The notes: generated by a model not told the origin, from the sequence alone. Positions 49,979-61,688 are shown, counted from the stretch's first letter. The stretch: 64,000 nucleotides of DNA from Carnegiea gigantea (GCA_029747015.1 JAKOGI010000417.1:399501-463500), one strand, 5' to 3'. Numbers and translations are program-made.

Positions 49979-49995
49979 GAGTAGAAAATCTACTC
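49979..49995. repeat. Perfect hairpin after ORF3, unit C
   Basis: GAGTAGA-AAA-TCTACTC forms a 7-bp stem with a 3-base loop, just downstream of the ORF3 stop. The same hairpin is conserved at 55,501-55,517. Confidence 0.6.
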
Positions 49996-50063
49996 AATAG
50001 TTATAAGGATCTTATGCACAAGGATTATCCCATGTGACAAAGGATGAATTGATCAGGGAGTAA

Positions 50064-50594
50064 TTAGTAGCGAAAATGGAAATAATCATCTTGTAGATAT
50101 TTGCACCGTAGACCATATGGAGTGTGAATAAGACAGGAAGCATCGATTTGGAATGGATAGTGTAAGGGTATGAGGACTTGAGTATGACTTTGATTAACTG
50201 GACAAATATGAACATCTGGGAATATTTTTGAAACAAATTTGAAAATATGAGGTTCAAAAGCTGTCCAATATTCAAGGTGTTTGTGGAACCATTTGAAATA
50301 ATTAATATACCCAGTAGGCATAACGATAAGAATTGGATGATTGTTGATATCTTGAACAAGCGTTCGATAAGCTTTAATGAGTTTGAGATAACTGTAAAAT
50401 GATATTTCAGAGGAATTATACCAGTCTTGATAATCAATGAAGATAGTACTTTCATTGTAGCGTGGTCCATAGAACGATGTATAGTAGAGTTCATGGTCAC
50501 GCAGATAGAATAGAAGTGGTTCATGTGCAAAGTTTGGTAATTGAATGGAATTGGAGTCAGTGATTTGGGTTTTGTCTTTGTCGTTATTGTCCAT
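50064..50594 (-). CDS. Viral ORF3, 176 aa, unknown function (unit C)
   Basis: The start ATG at 50,594 has a strong context (CACCATGG) and is conserved in all three units. The frame stays open upstream to 50,720 in this unit, but an upstream indel makes that part differ between units. The protein is rich in Tyr, Phe, Asp and His (LFYLRDHELYYTSFYGPRYN, LIVMPTGYINYFKWFHKHLE) and has no signal peptide or membrane segment. An overlapping frame is also open, but it has about twice as many substitutions between units B and C, so this frame is the coding one. I do not recognise the family. It occupies the place downstream of the protease ORF where reverse transcriptase and RNase H would be expected upstream in a normal caulimovirid. 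Confidence 0.65.
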   Translation of the reverse strand: MDNNDKDKTQITDSNSIQLPNFAHEPLLFYLRDHELYYTSFYGPRYNESTIFIDYQDWYNSSEISFYSYLKLIKAYRTLVQDINNHPILIVMPTGYINYFKWFHKHLEYWTAFEPHIFKFVSKIFPDVHICPVNQSHTQVLIPLHYPFQIDASCLIHTPYGLRCKYLQDDYFHFRY

Positions 50595-50880
50595 GGTGAG
50601 ATAGGTATGAAAAGATTTTGGTAGTTCAGAAGAAAATATTTGAGTGGACGATGAAGGATGTTGAATTGAGGCTTGAGTTGGGTCAGGGACTGCATAGGGA
50701 AGATGGGTTTGAGTGTTCATGGTAAAGGACTGAGATGTTTGAAGTGTTGATGACTGAAAATAAATAATGGTTGTTAGAATAGAGGAACTGCTTTGTCAAG
50801 GTGTTGAAAACTTGTTTTGTTCAAAACCTTTTGAAAAAATAGTTTTGGAAATATTGTACTCCGCATTGAATGGGTGTAGA

Positions 50881-53467
50881 CTAGATGATTTGATATTGTC
50901 CTAGGCAGGTATTGAGTATTCTAAGATAGGTTTGCCAATAATCTATGGTCTTTTCTAAATCATGACGCTGGCAAGCTAATTGATGATACTCATGTAACCA
51001 TTTGGTATAAAAGTCTTTAAAATCTATTGAGGCTATATGATTGCGTAGGCTAATGGTTAATTCTTCTAATTGTTTGTTTATTTCTTGCAATTCTTTTTGA
51101 TCATTATTGAGTCGTTGAATGAGGTCACGTTGTTCTAATTTATACCAGTATTTGGGATTATTACATTTAATGACATTAATTTGCTTTGTTATTGAAGCAT
51201 TTTGTAATAAAGGTAAATCGTTTTGATAAATAGAATTGACAAATTTGAATGATATTGTAGTTTAATTTCTGTATGCACACCTATCCGATCTACTTTAAAT
51301 GGATAAATTTGAGTAAGGAAAGGAGTTCCAAGAATAACTTCTTGACTCATATCCCGTACTAAGATTAATGAATTTTTGAAACAATATCCTTGATTGCATA
51401 TATAAGCATTAGATAATTTATACTTAACTTGTAATGCCATACCATTAGTAGTATAGCGTCGTTCTTTTGTCCGTTCATAATATATTGAGGGAATTAATCC
51501 TTCTTGAATACAATTTTGATCTGCACCACTATCTAATAGTGCGATAGTGTTGCATTCAAAACTATCTTTAATTTTAAGAGTAATAAGAATATAGCATTTT
51601 TGAAAATTTATTTGATTAATAGTTGAAATAAATTGTGGATCCGTAGAAGTGTCTTCTGATTGAATGTTTGGTGAAGAAGAACTATTTTCTATTAATGTTA
51701 ACCTTGCGTCTAATTCAAGATCGTTTGTTTGCAATGAACATAAATCTTTGTGTAAAATTTTAATGTGTTCTTTTAATATATTAACTTCGTTTTTTAAGTC
51801 TTGAATATTAACTGCCTTTAGAATATTTGGAATCTCACGTGTTTCAAATATTTTATTGATACTTACTTTATGAGGAGGTTCTAAGGAATCTTCCTTTAGT
51901 AATATACCTTTGAGTTTTTGTAAATACTCTTTTCTTAATTCGGTATCTTGAATTTGTTCAATCAAATCTAATAAAAATTCTTTTTCACTATTATTAGTAG
52001 TTATGACATTAATACACTTATAGCATAATCTTGAAGACTCATTACCTGATAAGTATTCACTTGAGTCACTTTCTAGTTCATTAATAACATTATTTTCACA
52101 ATCAGAGGAGGATGATGAATTTTTCGATTGATTAGGCGTATCTTTGAGTTCAAATAAGGTAATTAATTTTTCTTGAATGTCTGGATGTTCTGCACAGATT
52201 TCATTAAGTTTTTTTTTAACTTTACAATTTGTTGCATAGTGGCCTAATTTACCACACTTATAACAAGTATTAGTATTATCAGTTTTTCCTTTTGGAGTAA
52301 GTTTTTTAGGACTTAATTTTTTGTAAGTTGGATTTCTTGTAGTATATGGTTTCTTCTTATTAATTTGAGTTTTTCTTCGTTTTTTGACAGATGGAGCTTC
52401 TAACTTTGGAAGACAAAAGGCCTCACAAAAAGAACCTAACTTTTTTCGCTTGGCAGCATTATCTGTTGAATATCTGGCTTGTAACTTTAATTCATTGCAT
52501 AAAGAAATTCCTTCCTTTTTAATAAAGCTTAATAATTGACCAAACGTAATTTGTTTGAATGGAATAGGGCTTTTACCAATGAGTTCGCTCAATTTATTGA
52601 ATATTCGTTGAGAAAATAAGGATGGTAATCCTGAAATGAATTTTTCCTTCTAATAGGGTTGACGACAGTCTTCCCTTTTTAATGAATATGTTAAAAATGT
52701 ATCTTTGCACTAATTATAATCTTCTAGAGTTGGGCACCTGAGATCTGTTAAAAGAATATCTGTTGCAGCTGTAATATCTTTTGAACGTCCAAGAAAATTA
52801 GTAACTATTGTATAAATCAATGTTTCTATATTGTCTAGTTGTCCTTGAGAATTAGTATGAGTTCTAATTTTGGTATGTTCATCTTCTTGAATATAATTTT
52901 CCCACCAATTTTTGAGTATACCAGTGAATCCTGATATTAATAAATCAAAAGCTTGTAAATCTGTTGCATGTTTAGTTGAATAGGCTATATAAGCAATTAA
53001 CATTCTTTGGAGGGGTATGAATATTTCATGGTCACTACGACCATCTATATTCCATTCATATATTGAATCACCAGCAAAGTTTTCAGTAAATCTGTTGCAT
53101 GAAGATCTGGAAGAGTTTGTTTGGAGTAATAGGGAATTTCTTTTTTATATATTTTATTAATATTTTGGAAATCATCATCTAGTTGAGGTAAATCTTTTTC
53201 TAAAATATTAACTGTACTTTTGGCTGAATAAGATGTTGAAACTTCTGCCTCCTTTAATTTTTCTTCTATTTTTGAAATTAATGGAGTATTAGCATCTGCG
53301 AGTTCTAATTTATTTGAACGTCTTATTTTGAATAAAGGTTTTGCAATCTCATCTAAAAAGTTTGGTTCGTCTCTCTTAGTATCATTAATATCTAAGTTTT
53401 TTAGTTTTTCAGTTAATGAATCAACTTCTTGTTTTTTAATAATTGCTTCAACTTGAGTAGAGACCAT
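50881..53467 (-). pseudogene. Viral ORF2: coat protein, zinc knuckle, protease (unit C), broken
   Basis: It starts with a coiled-coil, acidic N-terminal part, then a coat-protein-like domain. A CCHC knuckle (CYKCGKLGHYATNC, 52,224-52,265) is followed by a Ser/Asp/Glu-rich stretch. The retropepsin has DSG at about 51,525-51,533 and ILGTPFL. After the protease come a helical linker and a Trp/His-rich tail ending TAG at 50,881. No reverse transcriptase motif follows. Lesions: Trp-to-stop at 52,710 and 52,650, an indel near 53,090, and a 4-bp deletion near 51,260. Confidence 0.8.
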
Positions 53468-53515
53468 ATTGACTTGTTGAGACACTGTATGTAATACTTG
53501 ATTTGTATAATTATT

Positions 53516-55008
53516 TTAATGATATACCTTTTTAATATCACTTAGCATTACTTGACTATTTTCTGGATCATTTCTTCCTATTTTGAATGGGACTGCTGGA
53601 ATATTACCTTCAAGGGTATTTAATACGATTTCTTGCAATGGAGGAGTAAAAGAGGTAAGTGTTTGACCATTTAAGAGGGTACATTTTTTTGCAAAATTAA
53701 TATTAGTATTTATTTCACTAACTTGGAATGGGTCTGGAAGATTATTATCTAAGGCAAACATAGCCCACCAATTAAAGAAAAGAATATTGACTTGGTGTCT
53801 TTCCATGAATGAATACCATTCTTGCCTAATGAATGCTTGAGCTTTTAAATCAAAGTGTGAAAGGAACCATTCTCTTTTGACTTTTTTTTTATTGAATTGA
53901 AATCTTGACGTAAGTAATCTTTATTGATTGCAAAAGGTGTTGAAATAACATTTATTGAGGAAAATGATGGAGGTTGCATAGTTGAGTAGGTTGGGGAACA
54001 TACAGATGAAGTAACATCATCTATTGGCTCAGCTATGGGAGCTTTGTAATAAATCTTTTGAGTATCTTCTTTATCATTTGAATAATCATAACTAGTTGGC
54101 CTAGAAGGCATTGAATATGAAATTCGAGGGAGTTCTACGTTGTCTAATGATTTTGAAGATAAACTGCGTTCTTTAGTTGAATTAAATCTTATTAGTACTC
54201 TACCATCAGGCTCTTCTATGATTTGTTGAATATTCTTTTGAGCAATATTTCTTGGTGGCCTGGTATTTTGAATTATAAATTCTTAAGGAATAGTGATTTC
54301 GTTCCACTTTAATAATTCAGGAGTAAAGGTAGTAATATTATCTGATTCAACTTTTAGTAGTATGGTTTCATCAAGAGTAGGTTTTAATAAACATTTTGGA
54401 TTAAGTTGAGATGAAAGTAGCTTTAAATATACTCTGTAAGTAATAGCAAAATTTCTGGAAAGTTCACGAAATTGAACCTTTAAATCATTTTGAATATTAG
54501 GAAGATGGATATCTAGAACTAAGGTATCCATGATCCAAGGATCCTTTAAATCTACTGAATAATTTGGGCAACAATTAAAGTATATAGGACCATTGCAAAT
54601 ATTAGTTTGAATCATGGCTAATAGTGAATCCTTATAACGTATTAACCTATTGTCTCTTAGGGCCATGAATATAGGAGAATCTAATCCTAATCTTGTCAAA
54701 GGTTTGAGTGCAATTTGAATCATGCCAAAATGAATATATCGATACTTTTCTTGATATCTTTTAATTACAATCTTTGAAAGTAGTTTAATAGTATGAAATT
54801 CTTCATCTAAACTAAAAGTTTCCTCATGATCTTTTATTGATAAAGCCGTATTGAAATCAAACTTACCTATTTGATAAATCGTTTCTATCTTTTGTTTAGG
54901 AATTTTTCAATTAGCTACATCAATTTGACTACTAACTTCCCTACTATTAACCACATTTGAGTTCTTACTACTACCTAAACTAAGACGATCTCTAACCCAA
55001 GAGGCCAT
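53516..55008 (-). pseudogene. Viral ORF1: movement protein plus unknown domain (unit C), broken
   Basis: The start is 180 bases after the primer-binding site. The 30K-type movement protein has YRYIHFGMIQIALKPLTRLG followed by ALRDNRLIRYKDSLLAMIQ and GPIYFNCCPNYSVDL. A downstream domain contains FFNWWAMFAL and is not recognised. Lesions: TGG-to-TGA at 54,907, CAA-to-TAA at 54,283, and a 1-bp deletion near 53,890. The final TAA (53,516) is shared with unit B and lies in frame with ORF2. Confidence 0.8.
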
Positions 55009-55175
55009 CTGAGTTACGTCGGAACCCTTAGTTAGGAGTCATGCACACTCTACCGGGACCACTGGGACCACCCCACCGGGACCACCTCACCTGGGCTGAC
55101 CAACGGACTTACTGGGGCTGACCAACAGCTGACCAACGCTAGCAAGGGCGCGACACTACCTAAGGGCACTAACTT

Positions 55176-55188
55176 GGCTCTGATACCA
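55176..55188 (-). other. tRNA-Met primer-binding site, unit C
   Basis: The minus strand reads TGGTATCAGAGCC, the canonical plant pararetrovirus site complementary to initiator tRNA-Met. It marks position 1 of a caulimovirid genome. Confidence 0.85.
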
Positions 55189-55500
55189 GGAGGAGCAGGA
55201 TCGACCTAGGCCGGGTAATAGGTAAGGCCTAAGTGTGGATTAATGCAGGGGAGCGGAGTAGTAGCAAATTGATATGATGCAGGAAAATGATTTTGAAACA
55301 CCGATAGAAACGAATTTAAAATAACAGTATTGAAATAAGATAAGGAGATGAATAAAAACTTACTTTTATTTGAATGAATACACTTGATACAAGGTTGGAG
55401 TACAAGGCTTTGAGAAAGGGGGTTGAGAAGGAGGAGTAGTGATTTTTGATTCTTGTGATGTTGTGATAATTGTCTTTTTTCTTTTTTGAATAATAACAAG
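55189..55500 (-). other. Leader of unit C with promoter deleted
   Basis: The leader matches units B and D up to about 55,450, then jumps directly into the sequence just after ORF3 of unit B. About 700 bases holding the TATA box and TGAGTCA cluster are missing. Unit C therefore depends on the promoter of unit B. Confidence 0.7.
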
Positions 55501-55517
55501 GAGTAGAAAATCTACTC
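55501..55517. repeat. Perfect hairpin after ORF3, unit B
   Basis: Identical 7-bp stem and 3-base loop to 49,979-49,995. Confidence 0.6.
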
Positions 55518-55551
55518 AACAGTCATAAGGATCTGGTGCACAAGAATTGAT

Positions 55552-56082
55552 TTAGTAGCGAAAATGGAAATAATCATCTTGTAGATATTTGCACCGGAGA
55601 CCATATGGAGTGTGAATAAGACATGAAGCATCGATTTGGAATGGATAGTGTAATGGTATGAGGACTTGAGTATGCCTTTAATCAACTGGACAGATATGAA
55701 CATCAGGGAACATTTTCGTAACAAATTTGAAAATATGAGGTTCAAAAGCTGTCCAATATTCAAGGTGTTTGTGGAACCATTTGAAATAATTAATATACCC
55801 AGTAGGCATAACGATGAGAACTGGATGATTGTTGATATCTTGAACAAGCGTTTGATAGGCTTTAATGAGTTTGAGATAACTGTAAAATGATATTTCAGAG
55901 GAATTATACCAGTCTTGATAATCAATAAAGATAGCACTTTCATTGTATCGTGGTCCATAGAATGATGTATAGTAGAGTTCATGGTCACGAAGATAGAATA
56001 GGAGTGGTTCATGTGGAAAATTTGGTAATTGAATAGAATTGGAGTCATTGATTTGGGTTTTGCCTTTGTCGTTATTGTCCAT
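55552..56082 (-). pseudogene. Viral ORF3, unit B, broken
   Basis: It has the same ATG (56,082) and CACCATGG context as unit C. About nine residue differences from unit C were counted by eye over 134 codons. A CAA-to-TAA change at 55,678-55,680 truncates it. The upstream ATG seen in unit C reads ATA here (56,214-56,216) and in unit A. Confidence 0.7.
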
Positions 56083-56341
56083 GGTGAGATAGGTATGAAA
56101 ATGTTTTGATGGCTCAGAAGCAAATATTTAAGTGGACGATGAAGGATGTTGAATTGAGGTGTGAGGGATTTTGTTGGATTGTGAACTTTGAGATTGAGAT
56201 GGGTTGGAATATTTATGGTAGAGGGCGGAGATGTTTGAAGGGTTGATGGCTGAAAATAAATGATGGTTGTTGGAATAGAGAAAATGCTGTGCAAAGGTGT
56301 TGAAGATTTGTTTCGGTCAAGAACTTTTTGAAAAAATAGTT

Positions 56342-58978
56342 TTAAAAATATGTTACTCCGTATTGAATGGGTATAAGGTAGATGATTTGACATTGGCCTA
56401 TGCAGGTATTGAGTACTCTAAGATTGGTTTGCCAATAGTCTATGGTTTTTTCTAAATCATGATGCTGGCAAGCTAATTGATGATACTCATGTAACCATTT
56501 TGTATAAAAGTCTTTAAAATCTACTGAGGCTATATGGTTGCGTAATCTAATGATTAATGCTTCTAATTGTTTATATATTTCTTGCAATTCCTTTTGATAA
56601 TGATTGAATCGTTGAATGAGGTCTCGTTGTTCTAATTTATACCAGTATTTTGGATTATTATATTTAATTACATTAATTTGCTTTGTTATTGAAGGATTTT
56701 GTAATAAAGGTAAATCGTTTTGATAAATAGTATTGACAAATTTGAATGATATTGTAGTTTCCATAATTTCCGTATGCACACCTATTTGATCTACTTTAAA
56801 TGGATAAATTTGAATAAGGAAAAGCGTTCCAAGAATAACTTCTTGACTCATATCCCGTACTAAAATGAATGAATTTTTGAAACAATATCCTTGATTGCAT
56901 ATATAAGCATTAGATAATTTATACTTAACTTGTAATGCCATACCATTAGTGGTATGGAGTCGTTCTTTTGTCCGTTCATAATATATTGAGGGAATTAATC
57001 CTTCTTGAATACAATTTTAATCTGCACCACTATCTAATAGTGCGATAGTATTGCATTCAAAACTATCTTTAATTTTAAGAGTAATAGGAATATACCATTT
57101 TTGGAAATTTATTTGATTAATAGTTCAAACAAATTGTGGATCTGTAGGAGTGTCGTCGGATTGAATGTTTGATGAAGAAGGATTATTTTCTATTAATGTT
57201 AACCTTGCTTCTAATTCGAGGACTTTTGTTTGTAATGAACATAAATCTTTATGTAAATTTTTAATATGTTCTTTCAACATATTAATTTCGTTTTTTAAGT
57301 CTTGAATATTAACTGTCTTTAGAATATTTGGAATTTCACGTGTTTCAAATATTTTATTGATACTTACCTTATGAGGAGGTTCTAAAGAATCTTCCTTTAT
57401 TAATATACCTTTGAGTTTTTGTAAATACTCTTTCCTTAGTTCGGTATCTTGAATTTGTTCAATTAAATCTAATAAAAATTCTTTTTCACTATTATTAGTA
57501 GTTATGACATTAATACACTTATAGCATAATCGTGAAGACTCATTACCTGATGAATATTCACTTGAATCACTTTCTAGTTCATTAATAACATTTTTTTCAT
57601 AATCAGAGGAGGATGATGAATTTTTCGATTGATTAGGCGTATCTTTGAGTTCAAATAAGGTAATTAATTTTTCTTGAATGTCTGGATGTTCTGCACAGAT
57701 TTCATTGAGTTTCTTTTTGACTTTACAATTTGTTGCATAGTGGCCCAACTTACCACACTTATAACAAGTATTAGTATGATCAACTTTGCTTTTTGGAGTA
57801 GGCTTTTTAGGACTTAATTTTTTGTAAGTTGGATTTCTTGTAGTATATGGTTTCTTCTTATTAATTTGAGTTTTTCTTCGTTTTTTGATAGATGGAGCTT
57901 CTAACTTTGGAAGACAAAAGGCTTCACAAAAAGAACCTAATTCTTTTCGTTTGGCAGCATTATCTGTTGAATATCTAGCTTGTAATTTTAATTCGTTGCA
58001 TAAAGAAATTCCTTCCTTTTTAATAAAACTTAATAATTGACCAAACATAATTTGTTCGAATGGAATAGGGCTTTTGCCAATGAGTTCGCTTAATTTATTG
58101 AATATTCGTTGAGAAAATAAGGATGGTAATCCTGAAATAAATTTTTCTTTCCAATAGGGTTGATGACAGTCTTCCCTTTTTAATAGATATGTTAAAAATG
58201 TATCTTTGTACCAATTATAGTCTTCTAGAGTTGGGCACCTGAGATTTGTTAAAGGAATATCTGTTGCAATTGTAATATCTTTTGGACTTCCAAGAAAATT
58301 AGTAACTATTGTATAAATTAATATTTCTATATTGTCTAGTTGTCCTTGAGAATTAGTATGAGTTCTAATTTTAGTACGTTCATCTTCTTGAATATAATTT
58401 TCCCACCAATTTTTGAGTATACCAGTGAATCCTGATGTTAATAAATCAAAAGCTTGCAAATCTGTTGCATGTTTAGTTGAATAGGCTGTATAAGCAATTA
58501 ACATTCTTTGGAGGGTTATGAATATTTCATGGTTACTACGACCATCTATATTCCATTCATATATTGAATCACCAGTAAAGTTTTCAGTAATTATTATTTT
58601 TGCACCTTCAAGGTGAAGATCTGGAGGAGTTTGTTTGGAGTAATAGGGAATTTCTTTTTTATATATTTTATTACTTTGGAAATCATCATCTAGTTGAGGT
58701 AAATCCTTTTCTAAAATATTAACTGTACTTTTGACTGAATGAGATGTTGAAGCTTCTGCCTCCTTTAATTTTTCTTCTATTTTTAAAATTAATGGAGTAT
58801 TAGCATCGGGGAGTTCTAATTTATTTCAACGTCTTATTTTGAATAAAGGTTTTGCAATCTCATCTAAGAAGTTAGGTTTATCTTTCTTAGTATCATTAAT
58901 ATCTAAGTTTTCTAATTTTTCAGTTAATGAATCAACTTCTTGTTTTTTGACAATTGCTTCAACTTGAGTAGAGACCAT
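56342..58978 (-). pseudogene. Viral ORF2: coat protein, zinc knuckle, protease (unit B), broken
   Basis: Same domains as unit C; the coat protein to Ser-rich stretch is open for 459 codons (58,504-57,125). The CCHC knuckle lies at 57,725-57,766. The protease catalytic region follows near 57,010-57,060. Lesions: TCA-to-TGA at 58,826, TGA at 57,125, and CAA-to-TAA at 57,017 beside the protease active site. The normal end codon (TAG in units A and C) is lost, so the tail reads on to 56,342. No reverse transcriptase follows. Confidence 0.8.
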
Positions 58979-59026
58979 ATTGACTTGTTGAGACACTATA
59001 TGTAATACTTGATTTGTATAATTATT

Positions 59027-60519
59027 TTAATGATATACCTTCTTAATATCACTTAGCATTACTTGACTATTTTCTGGATTATTTCTACCTATTTTGAATG
59101 GGACTGCTGGAATATTACCTTCAGGGTATTTAATACGATTTCTTGTAATGGAGGGGTAAAAGAAGTAAGTGTTTGGCAATTTAAGAGGGTCTATTTTTTT
59201 GCAAAATTAATATTGGTATTTATTTCACTAACTTGGAATGGGTCTAGAAGATTATTATCTAAGGCAAACATAGCCCACCAATTAAAGAAAAGAATATTGA
59301 CTTGGTGTCTTTCCATGAATGAATACCATTCTTGCCTAATGAATGCTTGAGCTTTTAAATCAAAGTGTGAAAGGAACCATTCTCTTTTGACTTTATTTTT
59401 TATTGAATTAAAATCTTGACGTAAGTAATCTTTGTTGATTGCAAAAGGTGTTGAAATAACATTTATTGAGGAAAATGATGGAGGTTGCATAGTTGAGTAG
59501 GTTGGGGAACCTATAGATGAAGCAACTTCATCTATTGGCCCAGCTATGGGAGCTTTGTAATAAATCTTATGAGTATCTTTTTTATCATTTGAATAATCAT
59601 AACTAGTTTGCCTAGAAGGCGTTGAATAGGAAGATCGAGGGAGTTCTAAGTTGTCTAGTGATTTTGAAGATAAACTGCGTTCTTTAGTTGAATTAAATCT
59701 TATCAGTACTCTACCATCAAGCTCTTCTATGATTTGTTGAATATTCTTTTGAGCAATATTTCTTGGTGGCCTGGTATTTTGAATTATAAATTCTTGAGGA
59801 ATAGTGATTTCGTTCCACTTTAATAATTTAGGAGTAAAGGTAGTAATATTATCTGATTCAGCTTTTAGTAGTATGGTTTCATCTAGAGTAGGCTTTAATA
59901 AACATTTTGGATTAAGTTAAGATGAAAGTAGCTTGAAATATACTCTGTAAGTAATAGCAAAATTTCTGAAAAGTTCACGAAATTGAACCTTTAAATCATT
60001 TTGAATATTAGGAAGATGGATATCTAAAACTAAAGTATCCATGATCCAAGAATCATTTAAATCTACTGAATAATTTGGGCAACAATTAAAGTATATGGGA
60101 CCATTGCAAATATTAGTTTGAATCATGGCTAATAACGAATCCTTGTAACGTATTAACCTATTGTCCCTTAGGGCTATGAATATAGGACAATCTAATCCTA
60201 ATCTTGTCAAAGGTTTGAGTGCAATTTGAATCATGCCAAAATGAATGTATCGATACTTTTCTTGATATCTTTTAATAGCAATTTTTGAAAGTAGTTTAAT
60301 AGTTTGAAATTCTTCATCTAAACTAAAAGTTTCTTCATGATCTTTTATTGATAAAGCCGTATTAAAATCAAATTTTCCTATTTGATAGATTGTTTCTGTC
60401 TTTTGTTTAGGAATTTTCCAAGTATACATATCAATTTGACTACTAACTTCCCTACTGTTCACCACATTTGAGTTCTTACTACTACCTAAACTAAGACGAT
60501 TTCTAACCCAAGAGGCCAT
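59027..60519 (-). pseudogene. Viral ORF1: movement protein plus unknown domain (unit B), broken
   Basis: The movement protein is open from the ATG at 60,519 for 200 codons to a CAA-to-TAA stop at 59,917, past the conserved 30K core. The downstream unknown domain follows in the same frame to a stop at 59,191. A 1-bp deletion lies near 59,131. The closing TAA is at 59,027-59,029. Confidence 0.85.
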
Positions 60520-60686
60520 CTGAGTTACGTTGGAACACTTAGTTAAGAGTCATGCACATCCTACCGGGACCGCTAGGACCACCCCACCGGGACCACCTCA
60601 CCTGGGTTGACCAACGGACTTACTGGGGTTGACCAACAGTTGACCAACGCTAGCAACGGCGCGACACTTCCTAAGGGCACCTACTT

Positions 60687-60699
60687 GGCTATGATACCA
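60687..60699 (-). other. tRNA-Met primer-binding site, unit B (one mismatch)
   Basis: The minus strand reads TGGTATCATAGCC; one base differs from unit C. The surrounding GC-rich leader is otherwise conserved. Confidence 0.8.
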
Positions 60700-60701
60700 G
60701 G

Positions 60702-61025
60702 AGGAGCTGGATCGACCTAGGCCGGGTAATAGGTAAGGCCTAAGTGTGGATTAATGCAGGGGAGCGGAGTAGCAAATTGACATGATGCAGGAAAATAATT
60801 TTGAAACGCTAAAAGAAACGAATTAGACAATAACAGAATTGAAATGAGAGAAGGGGATGAATAAAACTTACTTTGATTTGAATTAATAAACTTGATACAA
60901 GGTTGGAGTAAAAGGTTTTTTAAGAGAGAAGGAGGGGGTAGAGAAGGGTTTGTAGTGATTTTGGATCTTGTAAATTACACGATTTTGTGATTTTTTGCGA
61001 TGCCTAATACAATGCTATAGAGTAT
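60702..61025 (-). other. Leader of unit B
   Basis: Noncoding sequence between the promoter and the primer-binding site. It is nearly identical to 48,911-49,237. Confidence 0.75.
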
Positions 61026-61035
61026 GTATTTATAG
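61026..61035 (-). promoter_or_regulatory. TATA box of the viral promoter, unit B
   Basis: The minus strand reads CTATAAATAC, aligned with CTATAAATAG at 49,238. It lies about 330 bases before the primer-binding site. Confidence 0.7.
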
Positions 61036-61228
61036 AATACAAGATGGCATGAAATGTGTACAAGTGCACGATAAAGATTGAATCTTCTGTTGATAACGTG
61101 TGCCGACAATCCTGAATTATTACTGCTTCGCCTTGAACTTTGACTGGAGCCACGTCAAAAGTGAAACAGTGTTGAATAATAATGAACCTTGGACTGTTCT
61201 TGAATTATTGTCCTTTTGAATAGTATCT

Positions 61229-61479
61229 TGACGAGCTGTCCTTTTGAATAGTATCTTGACGCGCTGTCTTCTTGAACAGTATTCTTGAATAATTACTCTG
61301 ATGAGCTGTCCCAAATAGTATTTAGATAAGCTGTCGTGAGCAATACGCTTGAATAATTGTTCTGATGACTTGACCTGTTTTGTACTGATGAGTCATGACC
61401 TTTGATGTTGACATGATTATGAGTCATGGCCTGGCATAATTACTTACCGTGTTGAGTCATTGTCTGTCTTGATGAGTCA
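61229..61479. promoter_or_regulatory. Upstream element cluster of the unit B promoter
   Basis: Four TGAGTCA boxes (61,389, 61,420, 61,453, 61,473) keep the order and spacing seen at 49,509-49,599. Two TGACG motifs (61,229 and 61,257) sit in a short tandem repeat closer to the TATA box. Both motif types are bZIP sites; TGACG is the as-1 core of the cauliflower mosaic virus 35S promoter. Confidence 0.55.
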
Positions 61480-61599
61480 TTGTCTTGATAAGGGATGATT
61501 GAATTGAGTGTTAACACGTGGAATTGCTTTAGTAATTGCTAGACATCATTTTTGACTTCCCGGAAAAGCAACGTGGACATTGAAAAGCAACGTGGACAT

Positions 61600-61688
61600 A
61601 GAATAGGAGTGGTTCATGTGAAAAATTTGATAATTGAATGGAATTGGAGTCATTGATTTGGGTTTTGCCTTTGTCGTTATTGTCCATG
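61600..61688 (-). pseudogene. Viral ORF3, unit A, truncated by deletion
   Basis: The ATG at 61,688 and the first codons match unit B. Near 61,600 the sequence jumps into the intergenic region at a short repeat ('gcaacgtggacat' twice), which removes most of the ORF and the hairpin. Confidence 0.7.

Noticed and set aside
49719..49997. Minus-strand open frame with a Lys-rich start after ORF3
   Set aside because: It has no ATG start, begins in a poly-A-derived run, and is not kept in unit A or at the B-C junction.
50012..50695. Long minus-strand open frame overlapping viral ORF3, with a counterpart at 55,512-56,393
   Set aside because: It changes about twice as many residues between units as the other frame, so it is the shadow frame.
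48909..51300. Hidden reverse transcriptase in the viral units
   Set aside because: I looked for YxDD-type and RNase H motifs on the minus strand between the protease and the next leader in units A, B and C and found none.
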